Part shown: positions 8,560 to 16,209 of the stretch, piece after piece
Numbering within the stretch: position 1 is the stretch's first letter
Layout: the number at the start of each line of letters is the position of its first letter
DNA from: Deltaproteobacteria bacterium
GTDB lineage: Bacteria; Desulfobacterota; Binatia; UBA1149; JAJCZL01
DNA length: 64,000 nucleotides
NCBI GenBank assembly: GCA_029262415.1
Contig: JAJCZL010000058.1
Location: 1-64,000 of the forward strand
Direction of reading: 5' to 3'
Notes under the pieces: model-generated
What the model saw: the letters and a program-made list of their open reading frames with translations, nothing else
Told to the model about the DNA's origin: nothing
The model's database searches: none
Position numbers and translations under genes: made by a program

Positions 8560-9296
8560 GGTTGTTTGTCCTCGGGATCCTCACGGGAGACCCACTTGTA
8601 CCCGGAGAACATCGAATCCATCTCACCGTTCTTCTCGACCGACGAGACCAGCAGCGCGCTGTAGATGTGGTGAACGGCGAAGCCGATCAGCAGCCACATG
8701 ACCACATGATGGATCCAGCGCGCGCCCTGCGCGCCGCCGAACCAAGCGAGCAGCTGCTCGCATGCGCGCAGTGGGGAGTCTACGTGCGCGTCGACCGCGT
8801 ACAGGCCCAGCCCGGTAGTGATAGTGACCAGGTAGAGCATGAACACGAACAGGTAGGCGATGCCGGCGACCGGGTTGTGTCCTTCCTCGGCCGGGGGCTT
8901 GGCGAGCATGAACATGTAGAACTTCAGCGTGCCCGGAATCTTCGCGATGCGTTCGCGCTTGGCGGGTACGAAGTTCCACCAGCGCGCGAACGGAGGTCCC
9001 GTGAACATCCACACGATGCGCGACAGCACCGCAATCGTGAAAACGATCGCGGTGGCGAAGTGAACCGCGCGCATCCAGCCCATCAGGAAGCTGGGCGTCG
9101 ATGTGCTCGGGATGATGAACGGGTTGCCGATGTAGAGACCCGTCACCGACAAGACGGCGATCGACGCGGCGATCGTCCAGTGCGTCACGCGGACGACGTG
9201 GTCCCACACGAACACCCGCTCGATGTGTCCGTGCCGAAACACCGGCTTATAGCCCGCCGCCAACGCGCCCGTCCGGCTTCCAGCACGCGTGCTCAC
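8556..9296 (-). CDS. hyaC: [NiFe]-hydrogenase cytochrome b subunit
   Basis: 246 residues from a GTG at 9296 that overlaps the large-subunit stop as GTGA; the frame is open upstream but that part is the antisense-like tail of hyaB in another frame. Di-heme membrane cytochrome b of the HyaC/HupC/HoxZ family, which anchors the hydrogenase and passes electrons to quinone. VWDHVVRVTHWT gives the first heme His; further His occur in AVHFATAIVF, WIHHVVMWLL and AVHHIYSALL, and four hydrophobic helices are evident. Presence of both this subunit and a lipoprotein cytochrome c leaves two possible electron exits. Confidence 0.93.
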   Translation of the reverse strand: MSTRAGSRTGALAAGYKPVFRHGHIERVFVWDHVVRVTHWTIAASIAVLSVTGLYIGNPFIIPSTSTPSFLMGWMRAVHFATAIVFTIAVLSRIVWMFTGPPFARWWNFVPAKRERIAKIPGTLKFYMFMLAKPPAEEGHNPVAGIAYLFVFMLYLVTITTGLGLYAVDAHVDSPLRACEQLLAWFGGAQGARWIHHVVMWLLIGFAVHHIYSALLVSSVEKNGEMDSMFSGYKWVSREDPEDKQP

Positions 9297-10999
9297 ACGG
9301 CCCTCACGTCGGCGAGACGGCGGCCGCTCGCATCCAACACGTGCACGCCGCAGGCCATACACGGATCGAAGGAGTGCACCGTGCGCAGAATCTCGACAGG
9401 CTGTTCGCCGTCGATCACCGGCGTATCGAGCAAGGCCGCCTCGTAGGGACCGCGTTTCCCACTTGCGTCGCGCGGCCCTGCATTCCAGGTGCTCGGCACT
9501 ATGCACTGATAGTTGGCGATGGCGCCGTCCTTGATGCGCACCCAGTGGCCGAGCGCGCCGCGCGGCGCTTCATGAAGACCGAAACCCTGGCAATCGGCGG
9601 GCCAGGTCGAAGGATCCCACTTCGCGTTATCGTGAATGCGCAACTCTCCGGTCTTCATGTTCTCGGCGAGCTGGTCGAGCCAGGTCTGCATGTGCTCAAC
9701 CACCAGCAGTGTCTCAATGCCGCGCGCCGCTACGCGACCGAGCGTGGAGAACAGCGCCCCGGGGCCCACGCCGAGCTTCGACAGCACCATGCCTACGGCA
9801 TCGCGCACGCCCTCGTGGCCGCGGCCGTAGGCGACCAACATGCGTGCCAGGGGACCGACCTCCATCGGCTCACCGCCGTAGCGCGGCGACTTGAGCCACG
9901 AGTACTTCGCGTCGGTGTCGAGGTAGTCATAGGGCGGCTCGGGTCCGGTGTAGTTGGGCTGGGTCTGCCCGTCGAACGGATGCAGATCGGCCCCATTGCC
10001 GGCGTCGTAGTCGTACCAGGAGTGCGTCACCGACTCGGTGATAAGACCCGGATCGAGATCCTCAACCTCGGTGAAGGCGCGGTTGCGGATCACGCCCGAG
10101 GGCAGGAAGCGCGGCGCATCGTCAGAATCACCCTCGGAGTACTCGCCGTAGACCATGTAGTTGCCCACGCCGGCACCGTGACCCGCCCAGTCCTTGTAAA
10201 AGCCGGCGATTGCCAGCAGATCGGGGATGTAGACCTGGGCGACAAACTCGCGCGCCTCGGCGATCAGCGACTTGAGCCGTGCGATGCTCCCGAGGTTGAT
10301 CGCTGCCTGTTCGTCGGGATCCACCGGCGTGGCCATCCCGCCGACCAGGAAGCTCTGCAGGTGCGGGTTCTTGCCGCCGAGCACCGCGTGCATCTTGATG
10401 AACTCACGCTGCCACTCGAGCGCTTCGAGGTAGTGGGCGACGGCGAGCAGGTTGGCCGGTGCGGGCAGCTTGTAGGCGGCATGCCCCCAGTAGGCGTTGC
10501 TCAGGTGGCCGAGCTGACCGCGCTCGACCAATCCCAGCAACCGCTTCTGGACTCCGGCGAAGTAGGTCTTCGACGACTTCGGCCACTGCGAGATTGACTG
10601 CGCCAGCGCCGCCGTCTCGCCGGGATCGGCCGACAGCGCCGAAACCGCATCCACCCAATCGAGCGCGTGCAGATGGTAGAAGTGGACGACGTGATCCTGC
10701 ACGAGCTGCGAAGCGATGATCAGGTTGCGGAGCAGGCGCGCGTTGGGCGGCGGCTTCGCACCGATCGCGTTCTCGACGGCGCGGATCGACGCGATCGCGT
10801 GCACTGTAGTGCACACGCCGCAGATGCGCTGCGTGAACACCCACGCATCGCGCGGATCGCGCCCCTTCAAGATGAGCTCGACACCGCGGAACATAGTCGA
10901 AGACGACCAGGCGTCGCGCACGCGCCCCCCGGCGACTTCGGCTTCGATGCGCAGATGCCCTTCGATACGGGTGACCGGGTCTACGACGATTCGGCTCAT
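9293..10999 (-). CDS. hyaB: Uptake [NiFe]-hydrogenase large subunit
   Basis: 568 residues. Holds the NiFe active site for H2 oxidation in the periplasm, carried across with the Tat-targeted small subunit. Both nickel-binding pairs are present: RICGVC (Cys60, Cys63) and DPCMACGVH (Cys547, Cys550). The protein continues 15 residues past His553 (beginning VLDAS), the tail expected to be cut off by the HyaD protease. The N-terminal DPVTRIEGHLRIE is the family signature. GGAGG-type binding site (CAGGAGGCACGACC) precedes the ATG. Length and motifs fit a membrane-bound group 1 enzyme. Confidence 0.97.
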   Translation of the reverse strand: MSRIVVDPVTRIEGHLRIEAEVAGGRVRDAWSSSTMFRGVELILKGRDPRDAWVFTQRICGVCTTVHAIASIRAVENAIGAKPPPNARLLRNLIIASQLVQDHVVHFYHLHALDWVDAVSALSADPGETAALAQSISQWPKSSKTYFAGVQKRLLGLVERGQLGHLSNAYWGHAAYKLPAPANLLAVAHYLEALEWQREFIKMHAVLGGKNPHLQSFLVGGMATPVDPDEQAAINLGSIARLKSLIAEAREFVAQVYIPDLLAIAGFYKDWAGHGAGVGNYMVYGEYSEGDSDDAPRFLPSGVIRNRAFTEVEDLDPGLITESVTHSWYDYDAGNGADLHPFDGQTQPNYTGPEPPYDYLDTDAKYSWLKSPRYGGEPMEVGPLARMLVAYGRGHEGVRDAVGMVLSKLGVGPGALFSTLGRVAARGIETLLVVEHMQTWLDQLAENMKTGELRIHDNAKWDPSTWPADCQGFGLHEAPRGALGHWVRIKDGAIANYQCIVPSTWNAGPRDASGKRGPYEAALLDTPVIDGEQPVEILRTVHSFDPCMACGVHVLDASGRRLADVRAV

Positions 11000-11027
11000 G
11001 GTCGTGCCTCCTGGCCCATGAGCCCAC

Positions 11028-12140
11028 TCATGAGTCGTCTTCGTCTTGTTCGCCGACGCCGAGCAGCTTCTGGCCGATCTTCGCTACGCCGTGCGCGGCG
11101 AACGCAGCGCCGACGACGGCGGCGGCGCCGAGCCCGACTTTGTCCAGATTCGAATGCACGCCGAATCCGGGGAATCCGGCAAGGTGCGCATAGAACGGCG
11201 TCATGCGATCCCAGAACTGCGGTTCGGCACAGCCGACGCAGGGGTGTCCGCAGCCGATCGGCCAGTTGGTTCCTTCGTTCCAGCGCACGGTTGGACAGTT
11301 CTGATAGGTGACGGGCCCCTTGCAACCCATCTTGTAGAGACAGTAGCCGTGGCGATGGCCGGCGTCGCCCCAGTCCTCGACGTACTGTCCTCCGTCGTAA
11401 TGGGCCCGCCGCTCGCAGTTGTCGTGAATCGTCTTGCCGTAGGCGAACAACGGTCGCCCCACGCGATCGAGCGGTGGGAACTTCGAATACGTCAAGTAGT
11501 AGACGACCAGTGCCGTGAGGTTTTCCGCGTTGGCGGGGCAGGCCGGCAGGTTGACGAGGTTGGTCAGGCCCGGCACGGCATCGGAAACACCGAGCGCACC
11601 GGTCGGATTGGGCGCCGCCGCCGGCAGGCCACCGTAAGCAGCGCAGGTGCCGATTGCGATGGTTCCGGCGGCCTTGCCGCACACTTCGCGCGCGATCTGC
11701 AACGCGCTTTGGCCGCCGATCGTGCAATAGGCGCCGTTCGCACCGGTGGGAATCGATCCCTCGACGACCACCAAGTACTGACCGTCGAGATCGTTAACAA
11801 CGCGATCTAGATTCTCCTGTGCGCGATGACCGGCAGCGGCCATCAAGGTTTCGTGGTAGTCGAGGCTCAGCGTCTCAAGGATGACGTCGGCGGCCGACGG
11901 CCGCGACGCGCGCAGGAAGCTCTCGCTGTTGCCGGCGCAGTCCTGGAACTCCAACCAGACCAGGACCGGTTTCTTCGCGCGTTCGACCGCTTCGGCGATG
12001 GCAGCGACGGCGCTCTTGGGCAGCGCGAAGTAGGTGGCGACTAAGCCACAGAACTCAAGAAATTCGCGGCGGGTAACGTGACGCGCCGCAAGCTCATCGG
12101 CAAACCAACCTCTGTCCTCGCCCATGACACGCCCTCCCAT
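11028..12140 (-). CDS. hyaA: Uptake [NiFe]-hydrogenase small subunit, Tat-exported
   Basis: 370 residues from the ATG at 12140 (GGAGG five to six bases upstream). ATG at 12125 also has GGGAGG, and GTG at 12152 is possible. A Tat signal, VTRREFLEFCG, lies at residues 22-32. The subunit carries three Fe-S clusters: the medial and distal ligands fit GHRHGYCLYKMGCKGP, QNCP, GCGHPCVGCAEP. The proximal cluster normally starts CxGC, but here it reads DCAGNSES, so the second Cys is Asn71. I recall the same CAGN in Geobacter-type periplasmic HyaS (group 1f), so this may be a subgroup feature rather than a defect. The C-terminal hydrophobic helix (LGAAAVVGAAFAAHGVA) is a membrane anchor. Confidence 0.95.
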   Translation of the reverse strand: MGGRVMGEDRGWFADELAARHVTRREFLEFCGLVATYFALPKSAVAAIAEAVERAKKPVLVWLEFQDCAGNSESFLRASRPSAADVILETLSLDYHETLMAAAGHRAQENLDRVVNDLDGQYLVVVEGSIPTGANGAYCTIGGQSALQIAREVCGKAAGTIAIGTCAAYGGLPAAAPNPTGALGVSDAVPGLTNLVNLPACPANAENLTALVVYYLTYSKFPPLDRVGRPLFAYGKTIHDNCERRAHYDGGQYVEDWGDAGHRHGYCLYKMGCKGPVTYQNCPTVRWNEGTNWPIGCGHPCVGCAEPQFWDRMTPFYAHLAGFPGFGVHSNLDKVGLGAAAVVGAAFAAHGVAKIGQKLLGVGEQDEDDS

Positions 12141-12217
12141 TGGGGCCTCCACAGATGAACAGGCTACACCGCCGGTCGATGCTCAGCACCGAAGGCCCTT
12201 TCCTGAACCCAATACGC

Positions 12218-12233
12218 TGCAAAATTTGTACCC
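12218..12233 (-). promoter_or_regulatory. Candidate sigma-54 (-24/-12) promoter of the hydrogenase operon
   Basis: Minus strand reads GGGTACAAATTTTGCA: GG and GC are exactly ten bases apart and the -12 half TTTTGCA is perfect, while the -24 half departs from TGGCAC at two positions. It ends 78 bp upstream of the hyaA ATG at 12140. RpoN control of uptake hydrogenase operons is known in several proteobacteria. This is a single-site visual match, so moderate confidence. Confidence 0.5.
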
Positions 12234-12240
12234 GCCCCAG

Positions 12241-12264
12241 GCGAAGGTGGACTCTCGCCTTCGC
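12241..12264. repeat. Inverted repeat upstream of hydrogenase promoter
   Basis: GCGAAGG (12241-12247) and CCTTCGC (12258-12264) form a perfect 7-bp stem around a 10-base loop. It lies 7 bp upstream of the candidate -24 box and about 175 bp downstream of the enoyl-CoA hydratase stop. There is no T-run on either side, so it is a better operator candidate than a terminator. Confidence 0.45.
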
Positions 12265-12439
12265 AGGCTTTTCGGATCCTGGCCGGCCCCTTCTTCCCAA
12301 GGCTGCGAAAGTATCCACACATGGATTCCCGGCACCGAGAACGGGGGAAATCCCACCGCCCATCATGCCGTCCGGAGCGATAGCGATGTTGTCGTCGCCC
12401 ATAACCACGCCGGTGGCCGGCAAAGCCGTGGCAAAACCA

Positions 12440-13252
12440 TCACAAGCCGTGGTTGGGCCAGTCGGGTTTCAGGTTGCCGGATTTAAAGGCTGCGGCACCT
12501 TGCGCATGACTGTCGCGACGCATGAACATCGAGATGACCATCTCGGCTTCTATGCGCAGCCGGTCCTCAAGGCTCCGGCCGACGCCGCGCAGAACCGTTT
12601 CTTTGTCGCTGCGGATGGCGCCCTGGGGCAAAGCCGCGATCTCGTGGGCGAGCTCCTGTGCGCGCGCAAGTGCTTGGCCTTCGGCAACGACCTCGTTGAC
12701 GAGACCGATGCGTTCGGCTTCTCGCGCATCGATACGCCGACCGGTGATGATGAGCTCCATCGCCTTAGCGAAGCCCACCACCAGCGGCAGCCGCGCCGTG
12801 AGCCCGTCGCCACCGACGATGTTCCAACGCCGCTCGAGTGCACCGAACTCAGCATTCTCGGCGGCGATACGGATGTCGGCGAGCAATGCTGTCTCGAGCC
12901 CGGCGGCGAACGCATAGCCGTTCACCGCGGCGATGATAGGCTTGAAGATGTCGACCTTGCGGGTGTAACCGCACGCGCCGGGCAGATTATAGAGGTCGCG
13001 ACGATACTTGTCGTAGTCGCCGAGTTCCGCAAGCTCGGCGGCGTCCTGGAGGTCCCAGCCGGCACAGAAAGTCGTCTCGCCCGCGCCGGTGATAACGAGC
13101 ACGAATGCGTCGTCATCGTCGCGAAAACGCTGCCACGCGTGGTGCAGCTCTTCGTTCATGGCGCGGCTGATCGCGTTGTGCTGCTCCGGCCGGTTGTAGG
13201 TCAGCGTAACGACGTGGTCTTGGTGCTCGTAGACGAGGGCCCTGTAGTCCAT
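12440..13252 (-). CDS. Enoyl-CoA hydratase/isomerase family protein
   Basis: 270 residues, standard crotonase length, with AGGAGG seven to eight bases before the ATG. TFCAGWDLQDA and AAVNGYAFAAGLETALLADIRIAAE form the two oxyanion-hole segments; Glu in GLETAL and in ALERRW occupy positions where catalytic carboxylates can sit. The HNAIS segment near residue 27 is the CoA-binding loop. It is a single gene between the hydrogenase operon and a divergent radical SAM gene, about 300 bp upstream of hyaA. It is a different subtype from the crotonases at 1785 and 37769. The substrate is not evident. Confidence 0.9.
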   Translation of the reverse strand: MDYRALVYEHQDHVVTLTYNRPEQHNAISRAMNEELHHAWQRFRDDDDAFVLVITGAGETTFCAGWDLQDAAELAELGDYDKYRRDLYNLPGACGYTRKVDIFKPIIAAVNGYAFAAGLETALLADIRIAAENAEFGALERRWNIVGGDGLTARLPLVVGFAKAMELIITGRRIDAREAERIGLVNEVVAEGQALARAQELAHEIAALPQGAIRSDKETVLRGVGRSLEDRLRIEAEMVISMFMRRDSHAQGAAAFKSGNLKPDWPNHGL

Positions 13253-13413
13253 CTGTGCCTCCTATGCTCGCTGGCGAGTGCAGCGTAAACACGGCGGCAG
13301 CCGTAACGCGAGCCTACGGCACCGGCGCGGCGCCGTTTCCCGCGTTGCCGTCTCTAGGGAAGGACGGCGACTCAGCTGGAGCCCGCCCTAGAACGTCACC
13401 CGCCTCCGAACTC

Positions 13414-13440
13414 TTGACCTACCGCGAAACTGAGTAAAGT
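13414..13440 (+). promoter_or_regulatory. Possible promoter for the radical SAM gene
   Basis: TTGACC (13414-13419) and TAAAGT (13435-13440) are separated by 15 bp, a little short for a vegetative promoter. They lie about 100 bp upstream of the ATG at 13540 in a 287-bp divergent gap that otherwise shows nothing recognisable. Confidence 0.3.
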
Positions 13441-13539
13441 CTCGGCGCGTAGTCGTTCGGGCGCAAACCGGTGTCTGGGTTGCAAACCCGCATAAACGGC
13501 GTAAGCGCACGTCCTCATGCGAAACTGTATTGTCTAACG

Positions 13540-14508
13540 ATGGGCTCGTATGAACACCTGGCAGTGCCGCAGCCCGGCGAACGGCTTACAATGGAGCCGC
13601 CACCGCAGTATCCGGCGGGCATCATCAACATCACCAACCGTTGCAACCTGAAGTGTACTCACTGCTATCTTTACGCAGACGGGAACCCGAGCGACCAAAG
13701 CGATCAGATTCCCGACCGGGAGCTGCTCGCGGAGGTGGAGCGGATTCGCGACCGGCACGGCCTTATATCCATGGTATGGCAAGGCGGTGAACCGATGATC
13801 CGCTGGCGGCTGCTCGAACGCGCCGTAAAGCTTTTCACCCGCAATACCATCACGACCAACGGAACGATCCCGCTGCGGGATTTCGGACCGACGGTGACTT
13901 ACGTCGTGTCACTGGACGGCCCCGAAGACTTAAGCGATCAGCTACGCGGAGACGGTGCATACGCGAAAGCGCGATCAACGATCGAAAAGGTGCCGACGGA
14001 CTTCGAACCGACGATTCAGGTGCAATGCGTGGTGACCAAGGCAAACCAGCACCGCTTGCACGAGCTCGTTGAGGATCTCATCGACAGCCGCGCAGACGGC
14101 ATGACTTTCAGCTTCTACTGCCCCAACAAGGGCGAAACACCGGCCATGGCGTGGGCCGACGCGAAGGAGCGCGAACAAGCTATCGATATTGTAGTCGGGT
14201 TGAAGCTGAGGTATCCGCGCTTTATATGGAACGCACAGCGCGCGCTCGATTTGATGCGCGCGCCAACTGCGCAGCTGGTAACGAGCAACTGCCCAGCTAT
14301 GCGCACAGTCATCCCTCTGTACGTGGAGAACGGCCGGATCGTCACGCCGTATTGTTGCCATGGCAACAACCTTGACTGCCGTCGCTGCGGCACCTGGGTA
14401 GCGTTTGCACACGCTGCCAAAATACCGGGGCCGTGGGACGAGGTGTTGCCGCCGGTGCGGCCCTACGGCTTCTTGGCAGACTACGTCAAGCGGACCGCGA
14501 TAGCGTGA
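13540..14508 (+). CDS. Radical SAM protein with Cys-rich C-terminal motif
   Basis: 322 residues from the ATG at 13540; a GTG at 13471 is in frame but its extra residues look unlike the family. The radical SAM cluster motif CNLKCTHC is at Cys35, Cys39 and Cys42, followed by GGEP (SAM binding) in MVWQGGEPMI and the sheet residues TITTNGT and VSLDG. Near the end, after NCPAMRTV, is CCHGNNLDCRRCG, which gives five closely spaced cysteines and could hold an auxiliary cluster, similar in layout to twitch/SPASM-type enzymes. It is transcribed alone, convergent with the toxin-antitoxin genes, so there is no peptide or substrate partner next door. The reaction is unknown. Confidence 0.85.
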   Translation: MGSYEHLAVPQPGERLTMEPPPQYPAGIINITNRCNLKCTHCYLYADGNPSDQSDQIPDRELLAEVERIRDRHGLISMVWQGGEPMIRWRLLERAVKLFTRNTITTNGTIPLRDFGPTVTYVVSLDGPEDLSDQLRGDGAYAKARSTIEKVPTDFEPTIQVQCVVTKANQHRLHELVEDLIDSRADGMTFSFYCPNKGETPAMAWADAKEREQAIDIVVGLKLRYPRFIWNAQRALDLMRAPTAQLVTSNCPAMRTVIPLYVENGRIVTPYCCHGNNLDCRRCGTWVAFAHAAKIPGPWDEVLPPVRPYGFLADYVKRTAIA

Positions 14509-14561
14509 AGCCGACCCTGACCCGGCGTCGCTCGAGTGAATAGTGCCGTTCACGACGCAGC

Positions 14562-14855
14562 TCAACCTTTTTGATCCCGCTTGACGATCCGTAACGTCTC
14601 CTCGTAGATAGTGCTACGAGGCCCGATCGCGACTAAGTCCACTGTGTCGCGGGAGCCCTTGCGATAGATGACGCGAATGCGACCGACGCGATAGCTTCGC
14701 AGACCGTCCAGCTCTTCCTTCAGGGCCTTCCCAGCGGCCGGATTCTTGAGGATATCGTCTAGAGCTGATCGCACCTTCCGTTTGATACTCGGGTGAAGCT
14801 TTCGCAGGAGCGACGCGACGTCTCTAGGTACCCTCAGCCGGCGCTTCGATCGCAC
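14562..14855 (-). CDS. RelE/ParE-family toxin
   Basis: 97 residues from a GTG. The fold is recognisable from LRVPRDVASLLRKLHPSIKRKV, LKEELDGLRSYRVGRIRVIYR and the C-terminal basic segment. The YRVGRIRVIYR core is the most conserved part of RelE/ParE toxins, which cut ribosome-bound mRNA or poison gyrase. It begins 6 bp after the stop of the Phd-type antitoxin gene, the usual order. Which of the two targets it uses cannot be told. Confidence 0.88.
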   Translation of the reverse strand: MRSKRRLRVPRDVASLLRKLHPSIKRKVRSALDDILKNPAAGKALKEELDGLRSYRVGRIRVIYRKGSRDTVDLVAIGPRSTIYEETLRIVKRDQKG

Positions 14856-14861
14856 GGGTTG

Positions 14862-15122
14862 TCAATCAAGGAGCTCGTCGAGAGTGTAGAGACGAGCGCG
14901 TTTGGCCTTCAAGGCGGTCAACCCCTTCTTCACCTCAGCGATTAGATCCCCTTGTGCGCGAACCGCAACCGTCTCCTTCCAGCTTTCGAACTCGTCGGGG
15001 CTCACGAGGACCGCGGCAGGGCGCCCGTTACGAGTTATGAGCACCTCTTCGTCGGTGCCTTCGACAGCGTCCACGAGGCTACTGAGCTTCATTTTCGCTT
15101 CGGACAGCGACAACGTTTTCAT
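14862..15122 (-). CDS. Phd/YefM-family antitoxin
   Basis: 86 residues with GGAG upstream of the ATG. The N-terminal LSEAKMKLSSLVDAVEGTDEEVLITRNGRPAAVLVSPDEF, given here only as its family landmarks (SEAK, ITRNGRPAAVL, SPDEF), is a typical Phd/YefM DNA-binding domain. The C-terminal stretch (residues about 55-86) should wrap the toxin. Antitoxin precedes toxin and a palindrome overlaps its promoter, fitting autoregulation by the pair. Confidence 0.9.
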   Translation of the reverse strand: MKTLSLSEAKMKLSSLVDAVEGTDEEVLITRNGRPAAVLVSPDEFESWKETVAVRAQGDLIAEVKKGLTALKAKRARLYTLDELLD

Positions 15123-15143
15123 CGATAGGACTCCATTCAGGAT

Positions 15144-15179
15144 GACCAGAATACTGGTCTATTTGTCGTAGGCTGTCAA
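15144..15179 (-). promoter_or_regulatory. Toxin-antitoxin promoter with overlapping operator palindrome
   Basis: On the minus strand a perfect TTGACA (15179-15174) is followed 17 bp later by CAGTAT (15156-15151) as -10. The -10 is embedded in GACCAG-AATA-CTGGTC (15144-15159), a perfect 6-bp inverted repeat. The ATG lies about 22 bp further on. The arrangement fits repression by the antitoxin or the toxin-antitoxin complex. Confidence 0.65.
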
Positions 15180-15289
15180 CTTTTTCCTCCCGACTTCGTC
15201 ACTAATGGTCGATGAAATGATCGGAAACTTCGAGTTCGGGGTTCGCTAAGCTGCTCGAAATCCTGCGGACATGCAACACCGGTTGGGGA

Positions 15290-16114
15290 TCAACGAGGTG
15301 CGCGAAGGAAAGCGTTTATGAAGCGGTCGCCGAGCGGAAGACGGGCGACGCGGCTAAGGTTGCGGACGATGAGATCGATCGGCAACAGCCGCAACATCGG
15401 ATTGTCGAGAAACGTGCGCGCGGCGTCGTGATAGTACTCGTGGAGGTCACAAGCCGTGTTCAGTGCCTTGATCGGCTCGCGCTCACCGACGGCGAAGGTT
15501 CCATGTCGGATCACGGCACAAATGTCCTTCTCAACGAGTGACGCAGAAACTGCTTCGGCCAGCTCATAGGTGCCGTGCTCGAGCGCATCAATGAGACCCA
15601 TCCCGTTCGGAGCAAATATCTGCAGCTGCTCGTGTTGGACCGAAAGCAGGCGGTTCATGTTTTCCTCGTCATGGAACAACCGGGCAAACACGTTGACGCT
15701 GGTAGGCTGGGCGTGAAGGAACGCCGTGACCGTCGGGCGGCGTTGGTAGGTCATTAGATGCGCGGGATGCTCCGAGGAGATGACATCGCCTCCGATCAAG
15801 CCCCACAAGATGTCATAGCCACCGTCTCGAATCTCAATCAGGCCTAGCGACTCATGCGGGCGTTCGGCGACATAGCGCAGATTCTTGCCCGACCCGGTGA
15901 TCAGAAAACGCATGCCTTCAAGGTCGGCAAACGATTTGTCGAGACTCTGCCTCGCCTTGGGCCGGGAGCCGGCCTCGGGGAAGGTTTCCAGCGGCAAACC
16001 ATCGACCCGGACCGAGATGTTTCCTGAGGTTCCCGCTGCCGCGCCGATCGCGCACAGGCGCTCGGCGACCTTGCCGATGTAATAGAAAACGTCGTCAACC
16101 GTGTAATGTGCCAT
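15290..16114 (-). CDS. Class II aldolase/adducin-family protein
   Basis: 274 residues from the ATG at 16114 (MAHYTVDD); a TTG at 16144 would add ten residues. GTSGNISVRV near residue 30 is the phosphate-binding segment of class II aldolases. The metal-binding histidines fit SSEHPAHLMTY and FLHAQPTSVNVFAR, and RHGTFAVGE supplies the third His. The size and the C-terminal extension resemble rhamnulose-1-phosphate aldolase more than the ~210-residue fuculose aldolases. No sugar kinase or isomerase lies nearby, so the substrate is open. It follows the RHS gene by about 95 bp on the same strand. Confidence 0.8.
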   Translation of the reverse strand: MAHYTVDDVFYYIGKVAERLCAIGAAAGTSGNISVRVDGLPLETFPEAGSRPKARQSLDKSFADLEGMRFLITGSGKNLRYVAERPHESLGLIEIRDGGYDILWGLIGGDVISSEHPAHLMTYQRRPTVTAFLHAQPTSVNVFARLFHDEENMNRLLSVQHEQLQIFAPNGMGLIDALEHGTYELAEAVSASLVEKDICAVIRHGTFAVGEREPIKALNTACDLHEYYHDAARTFLDNPMLRLLPIDLIVRNLSRVARLPLGDRFINAFLRAPR

Positions 16115-16209
16115 CGCCCAACCCGCCGTTATACCGCCCCGCAATCATAGCACTTAAGGCCGGCGCCGAAGCAAAGTATCCGGTATTCATCCAACAACGC
16201 CGGTGCCGT

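Noticed and set aside
9341-10597. Open frame of about 418 codons on the plus strand
   Set aside because: Lies wholly antisense to the hydrogenase large subunit, whose motifs are unmistakable.
12094-12423. Small gene upstream of the hydrogenase small subunit on the minus strand
   Set aside because: The 109-codon frame overlaps hyaA, has no ribosome site or motif, and the stretch contains the promoter candidate.
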